Source: Rhyacichthys aspro (Eukaryota > Chordata > Actinopteri > Gobiiformes > Rhyacichthyidae). From it: a DNA stretch of 64,000 bases. How positions within the stretch are numbered: position 1 is the stretch's first letter; each line of letters starts with the position of its first letter. The notes below the pieces were generated by a model. It saw only the letters and a program-made list of their open reading frames with translations, was not told the DNA's origin and made no database searches. Positions 11,701-23,562 of this stretch are shown piece after piece. Position numbers and translations under genes: made by a program. The stretch covers positions 23,883,179 to 23,947,178 of the forward strand of contig CM072152.1 in assembly GCA_036850595.1 (NCBI GenBank), read 5' to 3'.

Positions 11701-14609
11701 CCATCATGTGCATAAATAAATGATGACGAGCAACACATTTGACCAGTGTTAAGTGTATTCGTTTAATACAATGCAACAACTGTGGCTCAGAGTGAAAATT
11801 CAGATATGGCAGGCCATTTATTTCTATATTTACAAAGAATCAGTCTCGGAAACATACACCTCTATTCTCTTTTCAAATATATGACAAATGTCTGCTTACA
11901 TCTTTATATTATTCTGATGATAATCCATCTGCAGATTTAGCCTTTTCCTCGTTAAACCTGTAAATGTAAAAATAAAAAGTAATAATGTATTTGCAGCCTT
12001 TTCATTGATAAAAACAGCAGTGGGCGACTTAATCAGGCCACACTTTTCTTTCTAGATTAATGCATGGTCCGTTTTGAAGCTGTGGGTTCATTTGTAGTGC
12101 AGACGTGTCATCTGAAGTGGTCACTGGAGATACACTTAAAGCTGCACCTGCCACAGAGAAAGGATGGGGCTATTATATGAAACACTGTATAGAAAGGGAT
12201 GTATACGTTTATTTAGGAGTTATGAGAGGAATAGTGAAACTCTGCCCTCCGTTATCACGTCTTACCTTTATCTACATTTCTTGTCCTGTGATCTCCGTAA
12301 AGCACTTTCTGACAGACGTGTTTGATAAGAGCACTTAAGGAATAAATCAACGGCGAAGTGAACAAGGCTAAAGCAGAGGATCGGGCTTCTAACATCAAAT
12401 GAAATGAAAGAGAATATATAGATGAAGCCGGAGAAGAAAGACAAGAGGAGTTTAAAAAAAAAAGGAAGGAAGTGCCCTCTGTCCTTTTGTCAAACATAAA
12501 ATGCCATTTATAGGATCTTAAGTAATGCTCTTGACAGGTTCAAACATGAGGTCAAACAGTTCTGGAGGCACACAGCAGGTCAGCAGTGGAAGTATATTAT
12601 GTACAGAATATGTGAGAGTACCGAGAACTAAAGTATTACAATAACACAACGATAAACACGACACCTTTAGTTTATCGCTGAGGTCCAATAAAAGGAAAGT
12701 ATTTCACTGTTGATGCTGTTTGTTCCTTTGGGTTTTCACAGATCCAAGTCCACTTAGACCAACCGTGAGTCAAAAATAATCTTTAAGTCCAAAATACAAT
12801 TACATTATTAACTGCAGTGTCTTAAAGAGCTCTCAAAATTCACTCATTTATTGATTTGATGTGACAACTTTTAGACATAATCTAATAATAAATCAAACAT
12901 GATCCATATTATACTTTACCCCAGGCAGGTTTCATCATAATCCGACAGAAGACTTTTCATATTTGTGCTAAAACATATCAGTAATGTTTATTCTTGTCTT
13001 CTGTAAGAGTTTGTTTTGATGCAAATAACGGCGCCAACACAGCTTTATCTCGAGGTTAATCGATGGAAAAGTGGAATCAGGTGTTGTTTACCGTTGAGAA
13101 GATTATTTATTCTTCACAAAGCCTGAAAAAACACACTTCAGTCAAACTGCTTAATGATTTTGAGTTCACAATAAAGCCATACATTAAACTTAAACACTAT
13201 AGGGCTTTTAATTTGTAAGAGTTCCAGGAGGTTTTGTCAGACCGTACTTATTAACTTTAAATGCTTCATTTACACGTTTGGTTGTTGTTTCTTCATCTTA
13301 TCGTCATTTTAACGGTTTTGGAGTTAAACTGATTATGTTAAATGCCCTCTTTGTTTCTGATGATGGACTCTTTTTGGTTTTGTTTACTGGACCTCAGCAA
13401 TAAACTAAAGAGGCAGAGTTTATCGACACAAAAAACAAAACAAAAAAACAGAATAAAAGCCTTTTTGAACCTAATGCTGGAATACACTAAAGGACTTTTT
13501 AAACCTTTACACTCCTACTTTAAAAGTTCTCCTAAAAATGGGACAGTTTTATCTTGGAGGGTCTTTGTCTTTGGTCTAAAATGTTACATAAAAGTGTGAC
13601 ATTGGCTGAAACCGTTGACTGGAGCTGCGTGTGGCCGACTGTAGGACGCTGCAGCAGCTCCCAGAGCAAAGGACAGTGAAGTTAATGAAGTCTTTTTCGT
13701 TAGTGTGTGTGTGTTTTTTTCTCTTTAGGGTGGAAAAAGTCATTAGAAAATCCTCTGAGAGTCTTTCTTTGATGTCAGAAATCATTTTGTCAGACCTTAA
13801 GTGGTGCTTTTTTGCTGCTGGAGATCTTCATCTAAAAGGAACACACACAGATTAAAAACACGACCTGATGCAACTGTGGCTCTCTTCTTACTCAACATCC
13901 AAAGACACATTTATTTAATTTGTTATACGTTGGGTTTTCACCACAATCGAACTCTGTGAATCCTCCTTTTGGGTATTTATTTTATTATTTTCCCCTTTGC
14001 AGTCTTCTGAGCTCACATTTTTAATTTTACTTGGTTTGCTCTTTCACAAACAGTCATTTTGTTTTATCATTTTACAGTTTTATAAATACTTAAATTCAAA
14101 ACAGTGGCCCCATTTTAAGTGCGCGTTAAAATGCAATATTAAGACACTACTCACATTCTCACTCTCCTGTTTTGTTGTGTACTTTCAAGTGTGTCATTGC
14201 TGCTTATCTGGAGGATTACCTGCTCCAGTGCATCATGTCTCTGTCGTATCATCTGTTCTTGGGCATGAACGACTATAACACTATAACAAGGCTCAGGATA
14301 AGCTCCCTTTCTGTGGGAATCCACCTTAACACCTGAGTCACACTAAAGGAGCATAACATCTCACCCAGTTCAGTGCGTTTACCTGCGGCGCTCACAGTTA
14401 ACAGCATTTACGCTTTGTTCAAGAGAAAAGAGTGTTAAACCTGACTTGTTTGTAGCGTTAATAAATTCAGTTTCAATTTATTCTTAAAATTTGTAGTCCC
14501 TTAGACCTGAAAATGTCTTTGCACACATCAAACCTGCACCTGCCCCCAACAGGTGTCTCTAGAGTTGCTGCAGCTGCATCAAATCAATCCCACAACAAAC
14601 AACTGAGCC
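11701..14609. other. Unannotated intergenic sequence
   Basis: No supportable gene, RNA or repeat beyond short A and GT runs (for example GTGTGTGTGTG near 13705). Confidence 0.5.
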
Positions 14610-14998
14610 TTAAAAGTCCATTACCTGATTTATTTACAGTTGCATTTAGTTTTTCAGTGTAATCTCCTAAAGTTTATTGTAACAGGAATCATCTGAAAAA
14701 ATGAGACCTTAAGACGTGATCTAGTCTTTATAATGAAGGATTTTAATAGATGAGAATGATCAGTCCACAGCAGGATTTTGTCCAATCACAGCTCACTTCA
14801 GGTAAAAAGGAGCGCTCCCATTGGTCGACACTGATGTCAACAACGAAGGAACAAGGAAATAAACCGAGGAAATGGGTTATTCTGTTGGAAATACGTCTTA
14901 TTTTACAGAGAAAGAGCTCAAAAAATGATAAAAGGTAATGTTTTGACTCAATGTTTAACGAGACAGAGATAATTACAGGCTACAGCAGCTTTAAGTAA
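14610..14998 (+). repeat. Dispersed repeat family, copy B
   Basis: From about 14685 to 14930 this copy is nearly identical to copy A at 5506-5750, including the AAAAGGAGCGCTCCCATTGG and AATAAACC stretches. Upstream it aligns better with copy C (TTAAAAGTCC...TTACCTGATT...GTTGCATTTAG). Its 3' part is shorter than in copy A and diverges after AAATGATAAAAGG, then shows TGTTTAACGAGACAGAGATAA, a stretch seen in the reverse-strand copies. The open frame at 14750-14938 is the repeat. Confidence 0.72.
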
Positions 14999-16210
14999 AA
15001 AAATAAAAATACATTCATTAATATTAATTGGTTAAATCTACTGTTGCTGCTCTATTTTCATTGGTGTATTTTAGTTGGAAATAATTCTCTGCTACCATAA
15101 CTCTACCAATTTTCAAAATAACCTTAAACTGTCCATATTAACACAACTTTTTTGACCAAACATGGGACAATACCACTTCTAATAAATGCCCCCGTTTGTT
15201 GCATCTCACAGAATGGATTTTACTCTTCATCTTCTCTCTGTACAACCCACAGACGTCGCTGACTGTGTTGGTCTCAGTCCAGCGTTTGCTCAGAGAGAGA
15301 TATACGCCTCCATAAACGTCTGACATAACTGACCCTGTGTTGAGTTTACAGCCCGGAGACCGTCAACCTTCAACTCCGTCCTCCGTCTCTCGGCCCGTGA
15401 CTACCTCCCTTCGCCGCTCGGCAACGCTCCGCCTCACAAAGCTAATTAACAGCCGGCGATCGCTCTGTTTTCTTCTCGCTAATGTGTATTTTTATTGCCG
15501 TCCTCTTCTAAATCACATGCCCCGACAATTCACGAGCGCTTCCCCGCCGCCGCAGGGCCCGTACGTCGTGATTAAAGCCCCGCCGCGTAAGGAGGCTTGT
15601 CCGGAGATCACAACAACACTGATGGATCACTTCTTTTATAAATGACACGTACATTCTTCACAACTTGACACTTTTACACTTCACTTGTTGCTTGTTTATT
15701 TAGATCGGCTTTTTATAGCGGTGTCACTTAAAAGTTGTTGAAGTAGGAAGTGTTAATTGAACTGTGAGCTCTTGTGCTAACACTTAGTTTCTTATGTAGT
15801 CCACTTGAAACTAAGGATATTTATTTGTAAATAGATACTTAACAGCCATAAATGTAAATCTTTATTGATTTCATTTGCTTCTTGGATGATGTGACCTAAA
15901 GGCTGGTACATTTTCACCTAAAAAAATCTTATAAAATACACTTTTCTTTGACTTTTCCACATGTTTAAAGACTATATCACATGCTCACCAAAAATTTAAA
16001 TTGCACATTGGTATTTTCTGGCATATAATCATAGATAGATGCCTAATATTTGATGCAAAAGCAGCTAAAACTGAATGTACAGCACAAATTACACACTTCC
16101 TTTCCTTTCTAATGCTCTTAGTTTGAGACAATTATTAAAATTTTCTTTTCTTTTCAACTGCACTGCTGCAAACTCACACTGCCCTGTTAAATTTAAACCT
16201 AAGTTTTGTA
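14999..16210. other. Intergenic sequence containing a CpG-dense block
   Basis: Apart from the CpG-dense block at 15350-15615 nothing is recognised. Confidence 0.5.
15350..15615. promoter_or_regulatory. CpG-dense block, possible regulatory element
   Basis: About 25 CpG dinucleotides fall in roughly 265 bases, including GCCGCCGC and CCCCGCCGCG, against a CpG-poor background. The centre holds an AT-rich core with GCTAATTAAC and CGCTAATG homeodomain-type motifs. CpG islands mark many fish promoters and some developmental enhancers. No initiator, TATA box or exon is visible. A 102-codon open frame spans it (15337-15645) but has no domain, so I do not call it coding. Confidence 0.35.
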
Positions 16211-16345
16211 GATGTCGGTGGATATTCTCAGTCATCCAGATCATCATCCAATAAAAGGTAACAAAGAAGGCATCTGGACACAGGGTTGGACAGAAGACAT
16301 TTCGTTCGTCATCCGAGGAACTTTCTGTCGATTCTAGTGAAGCAT
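16211..16345 (-). mobile_element. Retroelement-associated interspersed repeat
   Basis: On the reverse strand the segment reads TCGGATGACGAACGAAATGTCTT, CTGTGTCCAGATGCCTT, TTTGTTACCTTTTATTGGATG, then GGATGACTGAGAATATCCAC. From memory this string of elements recurs in many fish genomes near the 3' end of a retroelement (pattern GAAACGTCTTC...TCCAGATG...TTTGTTACCTTT...GGATGACTGAGAAT..CCACC). The class (LINE or Penelope-like) is uncertain. No intact frame remains. Confidence 0.45.
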
Positions 16346-19300
16346 CTGACGCCTCAGAGGGAGGGGCTTAACCTGATCTCTGCTGTGATTGGTCGAACAG
16401 AATAAACCCCACACACATTCATCACTCGTCCAGTTAAAACCTTTTATTTGTCTCCGAAATACAATCCCAATCTGCTCAGAAGGCTTTTAGTCACTACACA
16501 ATAAAATGAAATGTTCCTCTAAAAGACTCAAAACATATTTAAACTCAAACATTTGGTTGATTTTAGTATTACTTTCAGTTTTTTTAGTCCTTTGTTGAAC
16601 TTAATTTTATTGTCTTTTATGTATATTATTACTGCACTTAAGCACATTGAGTCGTTATTGGACAAAATTAAATGAAAGGTGAGTCTATTTTCTCTGGTTT
16701 CAGGGTCATTAGTGCCCGGGCCTGTGTTGGGGTTGATATTGAGGGGAGTCGTTATGATCCTGTGGGCAATTAGCCTAACCTGACCTCTCTGATGTTAATA
16801 GCCCTGAGTAAAACTGAGACTCAAAACGTTGTTGTTAATGGAAAAATGGTCATAGTTAGGTCAGAGTTTTAGATTTTATATCGAAATGTAAATGTACTGA
16901 ATCCTAAGACTCTGGTATTTTTGCAAATGTCATGTTAAATTATGCAAAAGTCTGTTTGCAGATTCTCCAAACACATCATTTAACTCGACAACCTGCTTGA
17001 ACTGTTTCAGATCCAACACAAACCAGTGGAGTTTAAGGTAAACTTTCTCCAAAAGCAGAGGCCATTTTTTCCTGAACCAGTTACAAACATTAAAGGCTCA
17101 TTTGTTTTCAGTGGCACACATCATTCTAATGTCTGAGTTTACTTTAGGGCACAGTGACACTGATGATGAATCTGGGGGCTCATTTCCAGGAAGCAGTTTC
17201 TTCATGCAGATTGTGTTTTGGTCTGAATTGTCCCTTCTGGGCTTCTGTATCTGCCACGTGCTTCATCAGCTGCTGCGCTGCGGGTGTCACCGTTAACAGA
17301 AAACCAACATTAGAGCTGAACTCATCTCCATGAAAATATATTCATGAATTCGTATAAGATGCAGATTCTTTCAATTATCATTAGGTTTAGAGAACATAAA
17401 GAGACCATAATGTTGAATGTGATAATGACACAAAGAGCAGCACAGACAGAAGTTAAGCATTGCTGGAAATGGGATAAAATCAAAACAAAACACTTCAATG
17501 TTCAGTGTAATGACTATGTTTCTTCTGTTTGGAGCTTTTTCTCGACAGAAATAAACCCTGATGTCTACCATTGAGAGAGACAGAGCCTAATGCAAATTAC
17601 TGGAAGGTCAAGGTACAAATTCTTAAAGCACTATAAAAAAATCATTAATTTGTTGCACATTTGACGCCATGCAACACTCATCACCATTTCACAGCTTTAA
17701 AAAAAACATGTTAGAAGAGCTTTATCATCAGTAAATTAACCTGGTATGAAGCAATTTACAAACCATTTAAAAGGAAAATGTAATCCTAACGCATTTATAT
17801 TTGTATATATGCATCTACAGTTCTATTGTACACATACAGTATTCACTTTTGTTTTTGCTCTGTGCTTGAATCTTGAATCTGTGAATCTTCAAATCACACC
17901 AAGACACCACAAAGGCAACGATAAATCCCAATATGAGCAGCTCATTTCTGGCTCAGGTTAAGTCTGTTCAATGATGACAAACAGAACAAAAAAGCTGATG
18001 TTTTTTACTGTTTGTTTACTACAAAATATTAGAGATTTAAATTTGAATCACTCAAAATAACAACTAAAAACAGAGTCATATTTGTACAAAATACACTAAA
18101 ATGACTCTATTATTACAAAATATATGTTTGTTTTTTCTTTTAAACTTTCAGTTCACTTTTAAATTTTCACTTGTAAACAAAAGACAGTCGTGAATATTGC
18201 GCCAATTCTTGGATCAGCGCCCTCTACTGGCTAAAAGCTGCACGGTTCCCCTTTAAATATTAAGTATCGTAACAATATTGCACATTGCGTATTTTATTTG
18301 GACTCTGATTTGATCCAAACGCACATAACAAATGTATTTATTCATCAAACTTTTCAGTCTACAGTGAAAAATAGGGCAATTGTAAACGTAAAACAAATAG
18401 TTGAAAACAAATTAGTGATCCATTAATGAGCAGAAGATGGGTCTGAAAGAAATAACAACCGAAAGAACGTGATTTTCTTCTGCTAATGGTGGCTAATGGT
18501 CACATAGCTGCAGTAATTACCGGTCTGAGGTCTCCTAAAGGTCAGTGGGTTTTTAACACATTAAACGAGATCTTGGCTGAGGTTTTTGTGGCTCTTTAAG
18601 CTGTGTATTATCGTCCATTTTATCTGTGTTTTGAATCGGAGGATTTAAGCACTCAGACTAATGGACCGTGAGGTAAAGTCACAGCAAACTTCGCCTGCAT
18701 TAAACCAGTTCTCTGCACAAAGCGTGGTGCTGTTGAGTTTACCGTCAAAGGAAATAAAAATGCTGTCAAATACTGGGTCTAATTGTTTTGGTCTGCGTCC
18801 AAGTGGGACTGCTGTGTTGTCATTATTCGACATGGACCGCGCTGAAGGTGAAAAACACTGCAGGCTTTTGGAACAGCTGCTCTAACAAGTGTGAAAATCG
18901 GGAATGAAATGCTCTGAGCAAAGACGGTAAAAGGACTAAACGTGAGATCACAACAACAGGGTGATTTTCCACTCTCTCATCCAGATCCGTGAGAAAAATA
19001 TCTTTCATCTTAAGAAGCAAAAGAAACAAAGAATAGGGCAGAATTAATTGGCGAGTTACGCTGCTTAAAGCCTGGTCAAATATAGCCAAGAGCAGGGTCA
19101 ACAGTAAAAATGTCTCGGGGCTGGTTAATTGGTCTTCACTGTTTGGGTTTTTATTGTAAATCAAAATCAGAGCTGCTGTGGTTTTAATGAGACGCACGTA
19201 TTTTTGACAATAAAGCCTGAGGAAAGAAAGGATTTCTGTTGAGTGAAATGTCAAAGTTGTGAAAGTGACCCAATCCAAGGCCCATTGTCCTCCAATGTGA

Positions 19301-19434
19301 CCAATTATTTTGACGGAAGTGTTCAGGGAATTAGATATAAATGCTTGTCAGTATCATGCACCGTTTTAATGTATGTTACTTATTGTAGATTTCTGGTTGT
19401 GAGGACAGGATCAGGTAAAAAGACAATATCTAAC
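16346..19434. other. Unannotated intergenic sequence
   Basis: No gene is supported. A 151-codon reverse frame (18823-19278) has no recognised domain and is probably chance. A CTCF-like site lies at 18216-18230. Confidence 0.5.
18216..18230 (-). promoter_or_regulatory. CTCF-like binding motif (reverse)
   Basis: The reverse strand reads CCAGTAGAGGGCGCT, which fits the vertebrate CTCF core (CCASYAGRKGGCRS) at every position. CTCF is an architectural DNA-binding protein. A motif match alone does not show occupancy, and some fish repeats carry this sequence. Confidence 0.45.
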
Positions 19435-19752
19435 TAAATAACAAAATAATTAAATAAATAAATAAATAAATAGATAATTGACTAAATAAATAAATAAAAA
19501 ATAGATAAATAAATAAATAAAAATAGATAAATAGATAAATAAAAATAAATAAATAAATAATTAAAAATAGATAAATGACTAAATAAATAGATAATTGACT
19601 AAATAAATAAATAAAAAATAGATAAATAAATAAATAAACAAAAAAAAAAAATTGATAAAAAACCAAATAAAAAAATAAAAAATAGATAAATAAATAAAGA
19701 TAAATAAATAAAAATAGATAAATAAATAATAAATAAATAATAGTAAATAATG
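19435..19752. repeat. AAAT/AAATAGAT microsatellite at left edge of duplication
   Basis: About 310 bases of tandem AAAT units interspersed with GATA-type units (AAATAGATAA, GATAATTGACTAAATAA). The reverse open frames through it (runs of Y, L, F and I) are products of the repeat. Its partner after the assembly gap is shorter and truncated by the Ns. Confidence 0.92.
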
Positions 19753-20320
19753 GGAATGTCCTCTTATCATCCTCAAACAGGCCAACAGGACTTTATCTGA
19801 TCTCACCTCGTCATAAAATACTTTCTGATGAACTCTGGATTTCTCTGTGTAAATAAAACTCATTTATTTAGTGAAACGTTTTAATAAAATGATGGACAAA
19901 TGGAAACACAGATGACTTTATTTGCTGCTGCTGCTGTTTCTTTTCATTTGTGACTCTTTGTTTGTTGTTAGATGTGTTTATCTGTTTTGATTTGAGTAGC
20001 TTCCAATGTCCAAAGACACATTTCTCCCACGGGACACAAATAAAGAACCTTAACAAATATTATTTTATGTCTGATTTTTTTTTTTTAGTAGAAGCTTCTG
20101 AGCAGTTTACTTGGGACACACACAAAATAACCTTCTCACTGTAAAAAATAAACTGTTTAAAGAGAACTTTTTAATGACACAAAAGACCGCTCGTGTAAAG
20201 CTGCCAAAACTCGCCGTGGTCGGGAACAAAATCTCTGCGAGGAAAGAAAAGTGCTGAACCGACAACTGCGCTGTGCTGGAGCCGCAAGGACCAGCCTTCA
20301 CTGACGAGGCTGTTTTTCAA

Positions 20321-20355
20321 ATAGTCCTCCATGTTTATTGTTAATAAAGTTCTAT
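20321..20355 (+). other. 35-bp micro-inversion relative to copy 2
   Basis: The segment starts ATAG and ends CTAT, with TCCTCCATGTTTATTG in between. The matching segment in copy 2 (60746-60780) is its exact reverse complement (AGAACTTTATTAAC...), while both flanks are the same in the two copies. The short ATAG/CTAT inverted ends are probably the exchange points. Confidence 0.9.
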
Positions 20356-20559
20356 CTAAAAGGTGATATGGATTTTTAATGGAGAATTGAAAAAAAATGA
20401 TTAGGTTGTGGAGAGTTTGAGGCGCTGCAGCATTTTAAACCGATTGTTGTGAGAAAAGCTGGAGGAAAATCTACGCTTCGGAAAGAACAGGAATGAACTT
20501 AGTCACAGAAAGAGAAAGAAGGAGCAGGACTTTAAGAACTTAGGGTTAAGAGTCCAGAG

Positions 20560-20840
20560 CAATGGGGACTGTGGAAAAGAGGTGGAGAAAAGTGTCAGGT
20601 CTGATGAAAGAAAAGGTTGAAGTTCTCTTAAGGATTGACAAAGATGTATAGGATCAGGAAGGAGTCCATCAGAGGAACATCTCAGGTCAGATGAGAGACT
20701 GAGAGGGTTTGGATATGTTCAGAGGAAGGAGAGTGAATAGACTGGTCGAAGGAGGCAGGAGACCAGGATGAAGACCAAAGAGGAGGTTTAAGGATGTAGT
20801 GAAGGAGACGTGAAGGTTTGAGAGGAGAGGATGTCCTGAG
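20560..20840 (+). mobile_element. LINE reverse transcriptase C-terminal remnant
   Basis: From 20696 one frame reads RLRGFGYVQRKESE then a stop (TAG, 20738-20740) and GRR. A +1 shift gives GRRPG, a stop, then RPKRRFKDVVKE. This matches a remembered fish LINE C-terminus, RLRWFGHVQR..SEYIGRR...GRR.RGRPKRRFMDVVKED. The DNA upstream is the expected continuation (AGGATCAGGAAGGA, CATCAGAGG). The copy carries at least two stops and a frameshift, so it is dead. The partner at 60986-61266 keeps EYIGRR without the stop. A related reverse-strand remnant lies at 28970-29160. Confidence 0.65.
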
Positions 20841-20942
20841 GGGCTGCGATAGTGAATAAGAAACCTCTCAGGGCCCAATGATGGTGATACTTCATCTTCA
20901 TTTGAGTCTTACAGAAGTTACCTTACATTAATATTATTTTTA

Positions 20943-21460
20943 CAGGTTTTAGTTGGATTTGAGCAGGTTTTAGTTGGATTTGAGCAGGTTTTAGTTGGAT
21001 TTGAACAGGTTTTAGTTGGATTTGGGCAGGTTTTAGTTGGATTTGAGCAGGTTTTAGTTGGATTTGAGCAGGTTTTAGTTGGATTTGAGCAGGTTTTGTT
21101 GGATTTGAAAAGGTTTTAGTTAGATTTAAAAAGGTTTTGGGAAGGTGTTGGATTTAAACAGGTTTTGGGTGGATTTTAACATTTTGTTGGATTTAAAAAG
21201 GTTTTAGTAGGATTTGAACAGGTTTTTGTTGGATTTAAACAGGTTTTAGTTGGATTTGAACAGGTTTTTGTTGGATTTAAACAGGTTTTAGGTGGATTTA
21301 AACAGGTTTTAGTTGGATTTGAACAGGTTTTTGTTGGATTTAAACAGGTTTTAGGTGGATTTTTTCAGGTTTTAGTTGGATTTGAACAGCGTTTAGTTGT
21401 ATTTGAGCAGGCATTAGTAGGATTTCACAGGTTTTGAGGGATTTGAACAGGTTTTATTTA
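20943..21460 (+). repeat. 21-bp minisatellite, copy 1
   Basis: About 24 units of 21 bp built on GGTTTTAGTTGGATTTGA followed by RCA. Unit variants alternate (TTTTAG or TTTTTG; TTGG or GTGG; TTTGA or TTTAA), and near 21225-21380 a four-unit block is duplicated. Because 21 is divisible by 3 the array reads as heptapeptides (GFKQVLV type), which is not evidence of coding. Related arrays: 61369-61860, 27475-27764 and, reversed, 56351-56985. Confidence 0.93.
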
Positions 21461-21639
21461 TCTTTGAAACAAAAACTGGCTGAAGAGAACAGCCCAAAGA
21501 AGATGATGTATATTGGATATGCTTCCTAAATACTTCATTTCAATCTGTCACATCTGTAACGACTCACAATATAAACAGTAGATTTCAAAAACACACTCCT
21601 TCAGGGCGAAAACCAATCGAACACATCCTCATACAGCAT

Positions 21640-21900
21640 CTCTCCACAACAGCAGAGTGAATCCAGCTGGAGTGAGACACCGTCGACTGCTGCTGACGAC
21701 CATCGAGCCTCATTTGCATTGAGCTCGGGCCCCGGCACCTTTCCTCGGTCGGCTCCTCGGGGCCGTGATTGGCAGCGGCTCGATCTCAGCCAGACGCCGA
21801 GATGTCACTGATCTATCGCTGCATTCAAAGCAGCCGCTGGCCCCGACGCCTCGCAGCGCCGCAAACCTCAACTCAATTTCACCTTTTGCTTAGATCAGTT
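21640..21900. promoter_or_regulatory. CpG-dense, near-invariant stretch, copy 1
   Basis: This stretch is GC- and CpG-rich and includes an octamer-type TCATTTGCAT (about 21711-21720). Between about 21460 and 22080 I find only about one substitution between the two duplicate copies (CTCGATCTCAGCC against CTCGATCCCAGCC), whereas flanking parts differ at 2-3%. Low divergence plus CpG retention is what a constrained regulatory element or a recent gene-conversion tract would show; the sequence alone does not separate the two. No exon is evident. Confidence 0.35.
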
Positions 21901-23066
21901 TTTGAGTGACACTTTTGAATGTGACCCAATCTGAGGCGGGTTTGATGGATGCATCCTGCAGCGACCCGAGTGAGCAAATAACTGCAAATTCAGTCGTATT
22001 TTTATCCATGATATAAACAGACTCAGTGAATGTCAAGTTCACAGTGGATTTGTCATTGGACACAAAAAAATACTGACCTTCTACTAACGTTGGTTATTTT
22101 CTGTATTTTTGCAACGTTAATGTTGAACAAATTTATATCATCCTCAAAGTTTTCCCTTTAAAGCACTGATTTAACCCAAAATGCCACAATAATTATCCAG
22201 TGCTGACCTTTGTATCATTGACTGTAAGTGCTCTCAAGTCGTTTGGAGGAAAACATTTATTAATATTCACCAGTAAAGCCATTTTTTTCCAAACTTAAAA
22301 AAAAAAAAAAGTGACATTTGAGAGTTTCAAATTATCTTCATCCCTATTTAACATTTTATCTGAAGTTTAGCCATTTGTTATCCAATACATTACTGTTTAT
22401 AGAATTAAACTGTTGCTAAGCCCCGCCCCCAATTTCCATTAATTAATTATGTTAATACTCTCTGTAGAAAAGCACTAAAAATATAATCATTTCAACTCGT
22501 ATTTGTTGTTTTGGAGGAGATTATATTAAACCCATTGTTTGTACAACCATCTGAACAGGTTGTTGCTCACTGACCCACCGTCCTGTGTGCATTTTATTTT
22601 CTCCAAAAGCTGTGAGCCAACATCACTAAGTGCCCCATGAGCAGGTCGTAACTGACTCATAAAACTGGAGCTGCAGCTGTTTTAGTGGAATATACTGTTC
22701 TACAACAAAATACAAGATGCTACAACACACTCAACATTACTTTTTTATTTGAAGAGGCCCCGGACGACTCATTCAGAGCACCTTGCTGTTCTTGGGACAT
22801 TAGAACAAGGGTTTTCAGCCTTTAGTGACCATCTGAAACTGAAACTCGACACACAAAAGATTGCTTTGACAGGCTTCTTGCACGTTACACAGTTGATTCA
22901 TCTTCAGTTTGGACGTAGGACTACAGATGTATAAACTCATGATATCATTATTCTCTCAGCGGGCATTTGTGGCACAGCAGTAAAAAGAGTTAAGTGACTG
23001 TTTATACTTGATTGCTTCTTTTTGTTTATACCAAACCAGAGAAATGATCTATTCCATTTGGTTTTT
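21901..23066. other. Unannotated part of duplication, copy 1
   Basis: Unique-looking AT-rich DNA with an A-run near 22298. No gene is supported. It aligns with copy 2 with scattered substitutions and small indels. Confidence 0.55.
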
Positions 23067-23428
23067 GTAATCCAGGGTAAAAGATGCTGGTATTAGTTTC
23101 CACACAGTTTTCCAAACAGTTTTTCCAACACTCTCTTGACCTTAAACACATCATGCCCCACCTTAGTCACCTGACTGTAGTCACATGATTATTTCAGTCC
23201 AATCATACTCTTTGGAGGGTCTGTTTAAGCTCTACCTGGTCTTCCTCTCATCAGTCGAGTGGGAGACAGCAGCTGCAGGTCAGATCCTCCAAACAAACTC
23301 ATTATTTTGGTCCTTTTAATTTTCTGTTCCTGGTTCAATCCACCGTTTCACTCTTTAGATCCTGATCATCGTGTTGTTGGGAACTTTAAAGCAGTGTGTG
23401 TCAAGTTGATTAATGGAACTGGTGAGTC
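23067..23428 (+). repeat. Three-copy unit with promoter-like and exon-like signals, unit 1
   Basis: This unit recurs at 63482-63829 (direct) and 24984-25330 (inverted). In order it holds a CCAAT box (23199-23203), a TTTAAG TATA-like element (23224-23229), CATCAGTCG as a possible initiator about 25 bases later, a CAG/GTCAGA donor-like site (23278/23279), an acceptor-like TTTCACTCTTTAG ending at 23358, a 63-bp segment (23359-23421) and a GTGAGT donor (23422-23427). The 63-bp segment is open in phase 1-1 and would encode 21 residues (DPDHRVVGNFKAVCV...). Such a layout suits the 5' end of a duplicated gene or a transposon-borne promoter. No downstream exon is identified. Confidence 0.45.
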
Positions 23429-23562
23429 TGAATGTTTGTATTGTTGTTAACTTTGAGTTGACATTGACCTGTTAACATCATGGTAAGGGTTAGCATTAGT
23501 GGCTAAATGCTAACATGTGGTTTTGTTCGTATGGTAATCATTAATTTTATATTTCTTAATGT

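Noticed and set aside
18823..19278. 151-codon reverse-strand frame
   Set aside because: No recognisable domain, signal or splice context. It is the longest of many chance frames in 64 kb and has no support as a gene.
19430..19863. Reverse frames rich in Y, L, F and I beside the AAAT tract
   Set aside because: Translation of AAAT/GATA microsatellite DNA; the same occurs next to the gap at 60 kb.
23329..23340. tRNA/SINE B-box-like GGTTCAATCC
   Set aside because: No matching A box at a proper distance and no cloverleaf could be drawn, so neither a tRNA gene nor a tRNA-derived SINE is supported.
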